DNA from: Chryseobacterium polytrichastri
GTDB lineage: Bacteria > Bacteroidota > Bacteroidia > Flavobacteriales > Weeksellaceae
Direction of reading: 5' to 3'
NCBI RefSeq assembly: GCF_900142445.1
Contig: NZ_FRAV01000005.1
Span: forward strand, 124,001 to 188,000
Length of the DNA: 64,000 nt
Shown piece by piece: positions 28,514 through 37,736 of this stretch. The notes beneath the pieces are model-generated. The model saw only the letters and a program-made list of their open reading frames with translations. It was not told the DNA's origin and searched no databases. Position numbers and translations under genes: made by a program. Position 1 is the first letter of the stretch. Every line of letters begins with the position of its first letter.

Positions 28514-28521
28514 TAGATTTG
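28514..28521 (+). promoter_or_regulatory. -7 promoter element of the TlpA-like gene
   Basis: TAGATTTG matches TAnnTTTG and lies 19 bp upstream of the ATG at 28541. A correctly spaced TTG is not evident. Confidence 0.4.
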
Positions 28522-28540
28522 CATTAAATGTAATTGAAAA

Positions 28541-29059
28541 ATGAAAAAGTTATTACTATTACTAATGATCAGTATTTTCGGATTAGGATATTCTCAAAAA
28601 ATCCCAACCGTTCTTAAAACTAAATTTTCTAAAGAAGCTTTACAACAGAAAGTAGAAAATGAAGAAGGCAAAAGCGTTACCATTCAACAGATTCTTAATC
28701 AGCACAAAGGAAAAGTTTTGGTGATTGATTTCTGGGCCGGATGGTGTAGAGACTGTTTAAATGCCCTTCCCAAAGCTAAAGAATTAGAAGAAAAAAACAA
28801 GAATACTATTGATTTTGTTTTCCTTTCATTAGACCGATCAAAAGAAGGGTTTGATAAAAGTCTGGAAAGATTCGAAATGAAAGACAAAGAAAACTACTGG
28901 TTCTCTTCTGGCTGGAAAAATGATTTCAATAATTACATCGATCTAAACTGGATTCCAAGATACATGGTAATTGATCAAAAATCTGCAATCGCAAAATATT
29001 ATGCTATTTCTCCTGAAGATCCTGAAATTCAGAAAACCATAGACAAGCTTTTAAAATAG
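28541..29059 (+). CDS. TlpA-family thiol-disulfide oxidoreductase
   Basis: A 172-residue exported thioredoxin-fold protein. A signal peptide (cleavage near GLGYSQ) precedes a TlpA/ResA-like domain with the redox pair in WAGWCRDC (C69 and C72) and the cis-proline segment NWIPRYMVID. It probably keeps periplasmic cysteines reduced or recycles disulfides. The CRDC dipeptide between the cysteines is unusual compared with the common CxPC. The GNAT gene starts 4 bp after its stop. Confidence 0.87.
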   Translation: MKKLLLLLMISIFGLGYSQKIPTVLKTKFSKEALQQKVENEEGKSVTIQQILNQHKGKVLVIDFWAGWCRDCLNALPKAKELEEKNKNTIDFVFLSLDRSKEGFDKSLERFEMKDKENYWFSSGWKNDFNNYIDLNWIPRYMVIDQKSAIAKYYAISPEDPEIQKTIDKLLK

Positions 29060-29063
29060 ATAA

Positions 29064-29522
29064 ATGATGATTGTAAGAGAAGCCATAGAACAGGATTTAG
29101 AAATACTTTTAGAGTTTGAGCAAGGTATTGTTTCTTCAGAAAGACCTTTTAATGAAACTTTAAAAGAGGGTGAAATTCACTACTACGATTTACATGCTCT
29201 TATTCTTTCCCCAAACACCCATTTAGTGGTGGTTGAGGAAAATAATGAAATTATCGCATCAGGATATGCTTTGATTAAGCAGTCTGAAAAAGATTATAAT
29301 AGCTTTAAAGAATATGGTTATCTCGGCTTTATGTTTGTAAAACCCGAACATCGAGGAAAAGGAGTCAATCAATTAATTGTAGATGCACTCATTGCTTGGG
29401 TAAAAGATAAAGGTATTTCAGAAATCAGACTGGATGTTTATGATCAAAATGAATCTGCCGTAAAAGCTTATGAAAAAGCAGGTTTTGAACCACTACTTCT
29501 TACGATGCGATTGAAAGCGTAA
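29064..29522 (+). CDS. GNAT family N-acetyltransferase
   Basis: A 152-residue protein with the GNAT fold: N-terminal REAIEQDLEILLEFEQ, central strands 'EYGYLGFMFVKPEHRGKGVNQLIVDAL' containing the acetyl-CoA pyrophosphate loop (Q/RxxGxG-like EHRGKGVN), and the C-terminal DVYDQNESAVKAYEKAGF motif. The acceptor substrate is unknown. It begins 4 bp after the TlpA-like gene. Either ATG at 29064 or 29067 may be used. Confidence 0.88.
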   Translation: MMIVREAIEQDLEILLEFEQGIVSSERPFNETLKEGEIHYYDLHALILSPNTHLVVVEENNEIIASGYALIKQSEKDYNSFKEYGYLGFMFVKPEHRGKGVNQLIVDALIAWVKDKGISEIRLDVYDQNESAVKAYEKAGFEPLLLTMRLKA

Positions 29523-29564
29523 TAATTCGATTATTAAAAATAAATGAATCCATATCTTTGTGAT

Positions 29565-30659
29565 ATGGATTTTCCTTTTCCCCTTCGCAAAATTATTCAT
29601 GTTGATATGGATGCATTCTATGCTTCCGTGGAGCAATATGATAATCCTGCTTTAAGAGGAAAACCTATTGCCGTAGGAGGTGAACATCGTGGTGTGGTTT
29701 CTGCTGCCAGCTATGAAGCCAGGAAATTTGGCGTACGTTCTGCTATGCCCAGTAAAACGGCAAAAGAAAAATGTCCGCATCTGATTTTCGTTCCGCCTCA
29801 TTTTGCGCGGTATAAAGAAGTTTCAAAAAAAATTCGGGAAATATTTCATGAGTATACCGATCTGGTTGAACCTTTGTCTTTAGATGAAGCCTATCTTGAC
29901 GTCACCGAAAACAAAAAAGGAATAGAATCAGCAAATCAGATTGCGAAAGAGATTCGTCAGAAAATATTTGAAGAAACGGGACTCACCGCTTCTGCCGGAA
30001 TTTCTATTAATAAATTTTTAGCAAAAGTTGCTTCGGACATTAATAAACCAAACGGACAAAAAACCATTCACCCCGATAAAATCGAAGGTTTTCTGGAAGA
30101 ATTACCTGTTGAAAAATTCTACGGCGTAGGAAAAGTTACCGCCAATAAAATGTTTACGCTAGGGATTTTTAAAGGCAAAGACTTAAAGAAAAAAACCTTG
30201 CAGGAACTTGTAAGTTTATTCGGAAAATCAGGAGGCTATTATTACAATGTTGTCCGTGGAATCCATACTTCTGAAGTGAAACCTCATCGCATTCAGAAAA
30301 GCGTTGCCGTAGAAAGAACATTTTTTGAAGATCTATTTGATGAACAGCAAATCAATGAAAAGTTAGAAAGTTTAAGTGCAGAACTTCATCAGAGATTACA
30401 GAAAAATAATATTCTCGGAAGATCTTTAACCTTAAAAATTAAATATAAAGATTTCTCATTATTTACAAGAAGTATCACGAAAGAAGAATACTTCAGTTCT
30501 CCCGAAGAATATTTTAAAACCTCTAAAAAACTTTGGGAACTTCGCCCATTTGATAAAGCCGTTCGATTATTAGGATTATCTCTTTCTCACCTTAATACAG
30601 AGGAAAAAAAGCAGGTCTCTATTCAACTAAAAATACCGTTTGAAGAATTTGAAAATTAA
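29565..30659 (+). CDS. dinB: DNA polymerase IV (Y family)
   Basis: DinB is an error-prone translesion polymerase. The protein starts the palm with IIHVDMDAFYASVE (metal ligands D14 and D16 from this start), has YEARKFGVRSAMP, the catalytic SLDEAYLDVT, the helix-hairpin-helix VGKVTANKM and a little-finger domain. I prefer the ATG at 29565 (364 residues): a TATCTTTG -7 element at 29553-29560 lies between it and the in-frame ATG at 29544, so a transcript from that promoter would begin near 29565. If transcription comes from further upstream, 29544 remains possible. Confidence 0.9.
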   Translation: MDFPFPLRKIIHVDMDAFYASVEQYDNPALRGKPIAVGGEHRGVVSAASYEARKFGVRSAMPSKTAKEKCPHLIFVPPHFARYKEVSKKIREIFHEYTDLVEPLSLDEAYLDVTENKKGIESANQIAKEIRQKIFEETGLTASAGISINKFLAKVASDINKPNGQKTIHPDKIEGFLEELPVEKFYGVGKVTANKMFTLGIFKGKDLKKKTLQELVSLFGKSGGYYYNVVRGIHTSEVKPHRIQKSVAVERTFFEDLFDEQQINEKLESLSAELHQRLQKNNILGRSLTLKIKYKDFSLFTRSITKEEYFSSPEEYFKTSKKLWELRPFDKAVRLLGLSLSHLNTEEKKQVSIQLKIPFEEFEN

Positions 30660-30703
30660 TAGTGAATAAATTTCACTACATTGTATAAACCAAATTACAA
30701 TAC

Positions 30704-32176
30704 ATGAACCAAACGATTATTCAATTTTTTCACTGGTACTCTGAAGGAGACGGAAAACTATGGAAAGAAGCAGAGAAACAAGCGAACTATTTATCTGAAT
30801 TAGGAATTACATCCGTTTGGCTCCCTCCCGCTTATAAAGGAACAAATGGTGGCTATTCGGTCGGTTATGATGCATACGATCTTTTTGATCTAGGTGAATT
30901 TGATCAGAAAGGAACCACCAAAACAAAATACGGAACGAAGGACGAATACACAAAAGCGATTAAAGCTTTGAAAAAACAAAACATCCAGATCATTGTTGAT
31001 ATTGTCTTGGGACATAAAGCCGGCGGTGATGAATTGGAAAAATTCAAAGCCGTAAAAGTGGATGAAAACAACAGAGAAAAAATAATTTCTGATGTTATTG
31101 AAATAGAATCGTATACCAAATTTACATTTCCGGGAAGAAGGAAAAAGTATTCTGATTTTGAATGGAACTTCACCTGCTTCAGCGGCGTAGATTATGCTGA
31201 AGGAATGGATTCTCATATTTTCAAAATACAGTCTGAATACGGAAACGACTGGGAAGAAATGATTGATGATGAAAAAGGTAATTACGATTATCTCATGTAT
31301 AATGATATAGAACATCGTAATCCTCACGTTCGTGAAGAGCTCAACAATTGGGCAAAATGGTATTTTGATCAAACTGATTTTGATGGCGTACGACTGGACG
31401 CCTTAAAACATATTTCTTTTGATTTTTATAAAGAATGGCTCACCTTACTCCGCTCCAATTCCGGAAAAAACATCTTTGCGGTTGGTGAGTATTGGGCCCC
31501 GGGATATTTGGCCTTGCTTCAAAAATACATTGAAGTTACAGAAGGTGCCATGAGTTTATTCGACAGCTCATTGCAAAATAATTTTCACACGGCATCCAAA
31601 GAAGGTGGCGATTACGATTTGAGAAGAATCTTTGATGAAACGCTTACTCAGGCTGATCCGCTGCATTCTGTAAGTCTTGTTGATAATCATGACACGCAGC
31701 CTTTACAGGATTTGGAAGCTCCCGTTGATGAATGGTTCAAGCCTCTCGCCTATGCTTTAATCTTGTTGAGAGAAAACGGATATCCCTGTATTTTTTATCC
31801 CGATCTATTTGGTGCTCATTACATCGATAAAGATAAAGAAGGAAATGATCAGGAAATATTTTTAAATAAGATTGATGGTATTGAAGAATTATTGAAAGCC
31901 CGAAAAAACAATGCATACGGTACTCAAAAAGATTATTTTGAAGATGCCAACTGTTTGGGTTGGGTGCGTGAAGGTGATGATGAACATCAAGGTTGTGCTG
32001 TCGTTTTAAGCAATAAAGAAGCCTACAACAAACCAATGGAAATGGGTGAAAAATATATTGGACAAAACTTTTACGATGTTCTCGGAAGGTTTGAAGATAA
32101 AGTAACCATTGATGAAAATGGATTTGGAAACTTCCTTGTCCCTGCGGGGAATGTGAGTGTTTGGATTCCTGAATGA
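30704..32176 (+). CDS. amyA: Cytoplasmic alpha-amylase (GH13)
   Basis: A 490-residue glycoside hydrolase without signal peptide, closely resembling E. coli AmyA (495 residues) over its whole length, e.g. FHWY, VWLPPAYKG, GYSVGYDAYDLFDLGEFDQKG and WFKPLAYALILLRENG. The catalytic triad is present: nucleophile D232 (GVRLDALKH), acid/base E262 (VGEYWAP) and D330 (VDNHDTQ). It should hydrolyse internal alpha-1,4 bonds of maltodextrins or glycogen inside the cell. No other glycogen or maltose genes are adjacent; it follows dinB by 44 bp. Confidence 0.93.
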   Translation: MNQTIIQFFHWYSEGDGKLWKEAEKQANYLSELGITSVWLPPAYKGTNGGYSVGYDAYDLFDLGEFDQKGTTKTKYGTKDEYTKAIKALKKQNIQIIVDIVLGHKAGGDELEKFKAVKVDENNREKIISDVIEIESYTKFTFPGRRKKYSDFEWNFTCFSGVDYAEGMDSHIFKIQSEYGNDWEEMIDDEKGNYDYLMYNDIEHRNPHVREELNNWAKWYFDQTDFDGVRLDALKHISFDFYKEWLTLLRSNSGKNIFAVGEYWAPGYLALLQKYIEVTEGAMSLFDSSLQNNFHTASKEGGDYDLRRIFDETLTQADPLHSVSLVDNHDTQPLQDLEAPVDEWFKPLAYALILLRENGYPCIFYPDLFGAHYIDKDKEGNDQEIFLNKIDGIEELLKARKNNAYGTQKDYFEDANCLGWVREGDDEHQGCAVVLSNKEAYNKPMEMGEKYIGQNFYDVLGRFEDKVTIDENGFGNFLVPAGNVSVWIPE

Positions 32177-32233
32177 AATATTTACGACTTATTTAAATTT
32201 TGGTAAATAATTAATGAAAGTTATAGATTAAGA

Positions 32234-32363
32234 AATTTTTAAACCATTAAGAATATGGAAGAAGTTAAGTATAATTAAGAAAAATCAAATAGATTTTTAA
32301 GTCTTCAAGCGAAGCTAAACTTAATATTCTTCACTTCTAAATAAGATCTTAATGGTAAAAATT
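32234..32363. repeat. Imperfect palindromic intergenic element 2
   Basis: The outer arms (AATTTTTAAACCATTAAGA at 32234-32252 and TCTTAATGGTAAAAATT at 32347-32363) are inverted copies with a 2-nt difference. Inner blocks (AGAATATGGAAG and CTTAATATTCTTC) continue the partial symmetry, with AAGCGAAGCT near the centre. There is no open frame. It looks like a small dispersed non-coding repeat, occupying the gap after amyA. Confidence 0.5.
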
Positions 32364-32411
32364 CAAGGATAACTACAATAAATTTGTGTTATTCGTGTTT
32401 AAATTCAAAAA

Positions 32412-33752
32412 CTAAACTTTTCGGAGTTCCAGCATAGAAGGCATTTCAGAAGATTCTGAAATGTTTCCGTTTCGGGCAAATTCTGCCCAAAGACCTCTTA
32501 GTATTTGTCCGTTCTCATGAATATATTTCCACGGAACATCTTTTAATAATCCTGAAGATTTCCATGCATTTTCATTTCCAAATAACAGAGGAAGGTCAAA
32601 TGCATGTGCTGCCCCAAAAAAGTTGTTGATCAATCGGGAATGAATTCTGAATAGATAAATATTTCCACCCGCTTCCGCAAAGCTTTCAGCAAAAGACTGA
32701 GTAGGCTTTCCATAAATAATTTCTGTTGTTGTCCGAATGGTTTTACTGATGATTTTTTTACCAAAACCATGGTCAAGATATTTATTCATCGAGTCTGAAG
32801 CTTTTATATAAAATGAGGTCTCATCTTCATTAATACCTATTAAAACATCATATTTTTTAGCGCTTTGTTTCCATTTCTCTATAGATTCTTCTTCCTTACA
32901 CAAAGGAGGAAAACCATATTGAGCACCAAAAGGCATGGCAGCTTTTAGTCCATATTTAAAGAAGGATGGTACAAAATTTTTATAGTTTTCTACAATTTCT
33001 AAAAGATCCGTATCTGCTGTGAATTTTTCTGTTTTTGCTAAAAATTCAGTGAGCATTTTCTGACGGTTATTTCGAAGCCCTAATGGTGCACTTTGAATAA
33101 TTACTCTATGAAATAAGTTTTCAACCTCATCAGAAATCATCAGATGAGCAATAGCATCACCGCCTGAAGACTGTCCTAAAAGGGTAATATTTTCAGGATC
33201 ACCACCGAAATCATTGATGTAAGTTTTGATCCATTTCAACGCTTCAATGATATCAAACAATCCCAAATTAGCAGGTCTTTTTTCACTTCCACCCAAGAAA
33301 CCGAAAAATCCTAATCGATAAGAAACTGTGACCACAATAATATTTTGTTCTTTTACCCAATCGGTAGGATCAGCAGTTGATAAATCACCACAGCCTATTT
33401 CATAAGATCCACCATGAATCCATACAACAACAGGTAATTTTTCATTTTGCCCAATATTTTCAGGTCGATAAATTGATAAATATTGTGTTGATTCTTCCAC
33501 CTCAAAAAGATCGAGATCTATTTTCCCAATCATTTTTTCTAATAACGGACTTATATTTTGTGGACAAACAGGTGTTCTATCCATAAAAACGATTTCCGAC
33601 GATGACGGTTTTTCAGGAACAGGTTTCTGAAACCTTTCAGAATGGGCGTAACGAATACTTTTTGCTTTTAAAATACCATTTTCTTTTAAGGCTAAAATTT
33701 TCCCAAAAGAGGAATGAAAGGTGTGGGTTCCGATATTTTGTTGTGTTGTCAT
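32412..33752 (-). CDS. Type B carboxylesterase family protein
   Basis: A 446-residue alpha/beta-hydrolase without signal peptide. It has the family's WIHGGSYEIG oxyanion-hole segment, VSYRLGFFGFL, and the nucleophile elbow GQSSGG with Ser195. The rest of the fold (NITLLGQ..., IIQSAPLG, late EDETSF) follows para-nitrobenzyl-esterase-like enzymes, though at 446 residues it is shorter than the usual 490-550. It probably hydrolyses small esters; the physiological substrate is unknown. Confidence 0.85.
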   Translation of the reverse strand: MTTQQNIGTHTFHSSFGKILALKENGILKAKSIRYAHSERFQKPVPEKPSSSEIVFMDRTPVCPQNISPLLEKMIGKIDLDLFEVEESTQYLSIYRPENIGQNEKLPVVVWIHGGSYEIGCGDLSTADPTDWVKEQNIIVVTVSYRLGFFGFLGGSEKRPANLGLFDIIEALKWIKTYINDFGGDPENITLLGQSSGGDAIAHLMISDEVENLFHRVIIQSAPLGLRNNRQKMLTEFLAKTEKFTADTDLLEIVENYKNFVPSFFKYGLKAAMPFGAQYGFPPLCKEEESIEKWKQSAKKYDVLIGINEDETSFYIKASDSMNKYLDHGFGKKIISKTIRTTTEIIYGKPTQSFAESFAEAGGNIYLFRIHSRLINNFFGAAHAFDLPLLFGNENAWKSSGLLKDVPWKYIHENGQILRGLWAEFARNGNISESSEMPSMLELRKV

Positions 33753-33830
33753 TTGATGTGGGCTTTAAGTAGTAAGCAATAGACTTTAAGCTGTTTTTCA
33801 AATACAATTTACAAATTTTGTTATTTAGTT

Positions 33831-34051
33831 AAACACAAATACCACAAATTTTTAAGCACGAATTTTCATTAATGAGAATTTATGCTTAAAAAGCTTTTAT
33901 TTGAATGTATTTTTATTTTTAACACAAGGATTTTAAACAACTAACTGTTTTAAGTTCTCAAAGGCGTTTCACTTAGCGAAGAGCTCAAAGTTTTAAATTA
34001 TAGATTGTAGATTCGTGTTATTTGTGAAAAATATTAGTGAAATTAGTGTTT
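33831..34051. repeat. Imperfect palindromic intergenic element 3
   Basis: The left end AAACACAAATACCACAAATTTTT and the right end (ATTCGTGTTATTTGTG, then AATTAGTGTTT to 34051) are imperfect inverted counterparts. The interior has no open frame and again carries TTAGCGAAG near 33973-33981. It fills most of the 307-bp gap between the carboxylesterase and AraC genes. Confidence 0.45.
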
Positions 34052-34059
34052 AAAAAAAC

Positions 34060-34962
34060 TTAATTCAACATCTTATATTCACTTGGAGAAACACCAACTT
34101 TAGTTTTGAATAAGCGAGTGAAATGTTGTGGATATTTAAATCCAAGATCATAAGAGATCTCGCTAATCGACTTTTCAGGATTGAAAATCTGTTCTTTCGC
34201 AACATCAATCAATTTATTATGGATAAACTCCTGAGCAGAAATTCCCAATTCTTTTTTAATAATATCTCCGAAGTAGTTTGCCGAAAGATTAAGCTGCTCT
34301 GCAAAATAATTAACCATAGGAAAACCCAAATTTTTAGGCTTGTCAGATTTTAAATATTCATCTAAAAGGTTTTCAAACTTGCCAATAACTCCCTGATTGA
34401 TATGATCTCTCGTAATAAACTGACGATCATAAAAACGCATGCAGTAATTTAAAAACAATTCAATATTATTAACAATTAAAGACTTGCTGTGTTTATCAAT
34501 TGACTGGTCGAGCTCTAGCTTGATATTTTTAAAACATTCTAAAATAATTTCTCTTTCCTTTTCAGAAAGATGTAACGCTTCATGTACATCGTATGAGAAA
34601 AATGAATATTCTTTGATGTTCTTTCCTAAATTGGTTCCTTTGATAAGATCCGGATGAAATAGTAAAGCAAAACCTGCCGGCTGAATTTGTTTTCCTTTAT
34701 TGTAAATTCCATACGTCTGACCGGGAGCAATGAAAACCAATGTTCCTTCCTGATAGTCGTAACTATTTTTACCGTACAACATATCTCCGCACATTACATC
34801 CTTCAAAAAAACAGTATAAAAACCAAATGTTCTTTTATGCTGGCTAATAGGATCAGATTTTGAAAAATCTATCACACTTACCATCGGATGTAAGGTTTCC
34901 TGATTCGCCATTTTATTATATTCCGAAACGCTATTATAAATTTCAACTTCTTGATTTTCCAT
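34060..34962 (-). CDS. AraC family transcriptional regulator
   Basis: A protein of about 300 residues with an N-terminal cupin-like sensor domain (TFGFYTVFLKDVMCGDM, FIAPGQTYG) and a C-terminal AraC DNA-binding domain of two helix-turn-helix motifs (LNLSANYFGDIIKKELGIS and SISEISYDLGFKYPQHFTRLFKTKVGVSPSEY). The start is uncertain: ATG codons at 34962 and 34971 both lie just after a TAATTTTG -7 element (34991-34984), while a GTG at 34995 would precede it. It is divergent from the cupin and alcohol dehydrogenase genes and probably controls them. Confidence 0.88.
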   Translation of the reverse strand: MENQEVEIYNSVSEYNKMANQETLHPMVSVIDFSKSDPISQHKRTFGFYTVFLKDVMCGDMLYGKNSYDYQEGTLVFIAPGQTYGIYNKGKQIQPAGFALLFHPDLIKGTNLGKNIKEYSFFSYDVHEALHLSEKEREIILECFKNIKLELDQSIDKHSKSLIVNNIELFLNYCMRFYDRQFITRDHINQGVIGKFENLLDEYLKSDKPKNLGFPMVNYFAEQLNLSANYFGDIIKKELGISAQEFIHNKLIDVAKEQIFNPEKSISEISYDLGFKYPQHFTRLFKTKVGVSPSEYKMLN

Positions 34963-35092
34963 GAATTTCATTTTAATCTTATTCAAAATTACCACTTTCT
35001 TTCGTACCTTTTAGATTGTCGGTAAAATTGGTACATCATTCAGTAATTTATATAAGTATTGTTCTTTTAAAAGTATCGACTTTTGCACTGTT

Positions 35093-35497
35093 ATGGAAAC
35101 ATTTAATACTTCTATTTTTCCTAAGGGAGAAAAGGCACCCTCTGAATATTTTTCAGGTGGAACCGCTTGGGTACAAATTTTAAAACCCAACGCAGATGAA
35201 CTTAACTGCCAGATCGGGAATGTAATTTTCGAACCGCGCTGTAGAAATAACTGGCATTCTCATGGCAGTGGACAAATCTTAATCGTAACCTCGGGAACTG
35301 GATTTTATCAGGAAAAAGGAAAGCCTGCTCAGGTTTTAACCCCTGGAGATATTGTTAACATCCTTCCTAATATCGTTCATTGGCATGGAGCTGGTCCTGA
35401 TAGTGAATTCACCCATATTGCCATCAATCCTAATACTCAAAACGGGATTGTAGAATGGATGGAACCGGTGACTGACGAAGAATACAACAATTTATAA
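35093..35497 (+). CDS. Cupin domain protein
   Basis: A 134-residue single-domain cupin. The metal-binding motif is visible: NNWHSHGSGQILIVTSGTG (two histidines and a glutamine in place of the usual glutamate region) and the second motif GDIVNILPNIVHWHGAGPD. The sequence resembles small cupins annotated as carboxymuconolactone- or mandelonitrile-lyase-like, with function unproven. It is followed after 24 bp by an alcohol dehydrogenase gene, and the divergent AraC gene lies upstream; this trio looks like an inducible detoxification or redox locus. Confidence 0.8.
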   Translation: METFNTSIFPKGEKAPSEYFSGGTAWVQILKPNADELNCQIGNVIFEPRCRNNWHSHGSGQILIVTSGTGFYQEKGKPAQVLTPGDIVNILPNIVHWHGAGPDSEFTHIAINPNTQNGIVEWMEPVTDEEYNNL

Positions 35498-35521
35498 ACT
35501 AAACTTAAATAAAAAAATCAA

Positions 35522-36574
35522 ATGAGCACATTCACCGTAAAAGCGTTCGCAGCAGAGTCTACGACGGCAGATTTAAAAGAAATGAATATTGAAAGAAGAG
35601 ATACAACTCCTAACGATGTAGAAATTGAAATTCTATATTGTGGCGTTTGTCACTCTGATCTTCATACGGCAAGAAACGACTGGGGCGGAACCATGTATCC
35701 GGCAGTTCCGGGACACGAAATTGTAGGAAGAATTACAAAAGTAGGAAGCGATGTTTCTAAATTTAAAGTAGGAGATTTAGCAGGTGTAGGATGTATCGTA
35801 GATTCTTGCGGACATTGCGACAGCTGTAAACAAGATCTTGAACAATACTGTTTAAACGGTTTCACAGGAACCTATAACGGAAAAGATAAACATTTGGGAG
35901 GTCATACTTTCGGAGGATATTCTCAAAAAGTGGTTGTAGATGCTAATCATGTTTTAAAAGTACCTGAAAACTTAGATCTTGCGGCAGTTGCTCCCCTTCT
36001 TTGCGCAGGAATCACAACTTGGTCTCCATTAAAGCACTGGAACGTTGGTCCGGGTTCTAAAGTGGCTGTTGTAGGTCTTGGAGGATTGGGTCACATGGCT
36101 ATTAAACTGGCAAAAGGTTTAGGTGCTGAAGTTACTTTATTCTCAAGAACTCCTGGCAAAACGGAGGATGCTAAACAATTAGGCGCTGATCATGTGGTAA
36201 TTTCTACTGATGATACTCAAATGGATTCTGTAAAAGGAAAATTTGATGTGATTATCGATACCGTTCCTTATGTACACGATGTTAACCCTTATGTTACGAC
36301 TTTAAATATCAGCGGAACACTTGTTTTGGTTGGATATTTAGGAGGTTTGGAGCCTATTTTGAACACCGTTCCAATGATTTTAGGAAGAAAATCTGTAGCA
36401 GGTTCTGTAATTGGTGGTATTGCTGAAACTCAGGAAATGCTTGATTTCTGTGGCGAACACAATATCGTATCTGAAATTGAAATGATCAACATGCAAGATA
36501 TCAACGGAGCATACGAAAGAATGTTGAAAAGCGACGTGAGGTACCGTTTCGTGATTGATATGAAATCTTTGTAA
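35522..36574 (+). CDS. Zinc-dependent NAD(P)H alcohol/aldehyde dehydrogenase (YahK/CAD type)
   Basis: A 350-residue medium-chain dehydrogenase. The catalytic zinc ligands sit in YCGVCHSDLH (C40) and PGHEIVG (H65-E66), the structural zinc ligands in the CGHCDSCKQDLEQYC cluster, and the Rossmann motif is VVGLGGLGHMAIKLAKGLGA. It matches the E. coli YahK/cinnamyl-alcohol dehydrogenase group (349 residues), broad-range NADPH-dependent aldehyde reductases. It is cotranscribed with the cupin gene (24-bp gap) and followed by a strong terminator. Confidence 0.9.
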   Translation: MSTFTVKAFAAESTTADLKEMNIERRDTTPNDVEIEILYCGVCHSDLHTARNDWGGTMYPAVPGHEIVGRITKVGSDVSKFKVGDLAGVGCIVDSCGHCDSCKQDLEQYCLNGFTGTYNGKDKHLGGHTFGGYSQKVVVDANHVLKVPENLDLAAVAPLLCAGITTWSPLKHWNVGPGSKVAVVGLGGLGHMAIKLAKGLGAEVTLFSRTPGKTEDAKQLGADHVVISTDDTQMDSVKGKFDVIIDTVPYVHDVNPYVTTLNISGTLVLVGYLGGLEPILNTVPMILGRKSVAGSVIGGIAETQEMLDFCGEHNIVSEIEMINMQDINGAYERMLKSDVRYRFVIDMKSL

Positions 36575-36596
36575 TTCTTTTTTTAAACATTTTAAT

Positions 36597-36630
36597 AAAA
36601 CAGGCTCTTACATTGGGAGCCTGTTTTACA
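36597..36630 (+). terminator. Terminator after the alcohol dehydrogenase gene
   Basis: The stem AAAACAGGCTC / GAGCCTGTTTT has a loop of about 9 nt and lies 22 bp after the stop codon. Confidence 0.85.
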
Positions 36631-36653
36631 TCGTATAACCTCGTAGACTGTAA

Positions 36654-36696
36654 GTAAAAACACCCCTTAGAATTAAATTTCCTGAAAGGGGTGATT
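36654..36696 (-). terminator. Probable minus-strand terminator
   Basis: The stem CACCCCTT / AAGGGGTG is followed on the minus strand by TTTTTAC. It lies about 145 bp past the stop of the minus-strand exported protein gene. Confidence 0.55.
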
Positions 36697-36839
36697 AAAG
36701 ATTACAATAATACTTTATGAGCAAGTATTAGATTACAGTTTAAGAGAGGGCTTAACAAACTCTTATTTTGTTCATTTTTTCATCCGCTTATCTCTATCCA
36801 TTTATAATTTTCGATTCCCTACTTTTTTAGTAATGACTA

Positions 36840-37679
36840 TTATCTATAACGTTTGGATTCCATTATAGAAATTGGAATATTACCACTCCCTGTATTTCGG
36901 GCAAATATTGAACCATTCTGATAGAAAAAGACAAGATTAGCACCAGAAGGAAAGCTAAAAGTAATATCTGCCGTATAAGAAGCAACCGAGCTATTGTTAT
37001 TACTTGTTGTGGTAACAGTCATAGGATATCGTGTACTACCAGATCCACTCCCCGCTATAGCATTAGAATAAGAAAAACCTGTATTAATACCAAAGTTTAC
37101 AGTAGCCAAAATATTACTTCCAACTCCAGCAGTCCCGAAAACTAATGCTGAACTCACTTTAAAGGTAGCAAGACCAAAAGCAGGCATGTCTACAATGCTA
37201 ATACCAGCAGTGCTATTAGGGGTAACATAGACTCCGTCAAAATTCGATGCAGTTACGGTGTTAGAAAAAGGATCATAAGCTTTCACCACATGTCCATTTA
37301 CATCAATATAAGCAGGAGACAAATGGTTATAATCTACTCCGGGCCTTGCAACACCGGCGCGCTGGTTTTGAGTAGAAGGAACATTATCTAGTTTCAGATT
37401 TGAACGATCTGTCCTACCATAAAGATTCACCAATGCATCATTTGTCACATCAGGAGTAATATTATCTGATTTTCCGATATAACTCCTACTATCTTCATAC
37501 ACGGTGATATTATTAGCATTTGAAGCGTTGCTGTTCTGAATATTTAAAATTTTATTTGTGGGAACAGCTGTTGATGAAACAACATCAAGAGTCGCTGTGG
37601 GTGTTGGGGTATTTATACCAACCTGCGCAGATAAACATACGCAATAGAATAAAGAAATAACGATTAGCTTTTTTTTCAT
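36840..37679 (-). CDS. Exported protein, downstream copy of a tandem pair
   Basis: A 279-residue protein with a signal peptide (cleavage LSAQ) followed directly by VGINTPTPTATLDV, the N-terminal signature common to a large set of Bacteroidetes exported proteins and resembling the start of phage tail-fibre/collar domains. The rest is Asn/Ser/Thr-rich beta sequence with no recognised domain and no T9SS tail. It is about 85% identical by eye to the neighbouring 279-residue protein; differences cluster at residues 20-70 and 165-215. Function unknown, probably surface-related. Confidence 0.75.
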   Translation of the reverse strand: MKKKLIVISLFYCVCLSAQVGINTPTPTATLDVVSSTAVPTNKILNIQNSNASNANNITVYEDSRSYIGKSDNITPDVTNDALVNLYGRTDRSNLKLDNVPSTQNQRAGVARPGVDYNHLSPAYIDVNGHVVKAYDPFSNTVTASNFDGVYVTPNSTAGISIVDMPAFGLATFKVSSALVFGTAGVGSNILATVNFGINTGFSYSNAIAGSGSGSTRYPMTVTTTSNNNSSVASYTADITFSFPSGANLVFFYQNGSIFARNTGSGNIPISIMESKRYR

Positions 37680-37736
37680 AATGTTTTTTTTAAAATTGTA
37701 TTAAATTATTTTTTCATAAGCGTGAGTGAAACAAGA

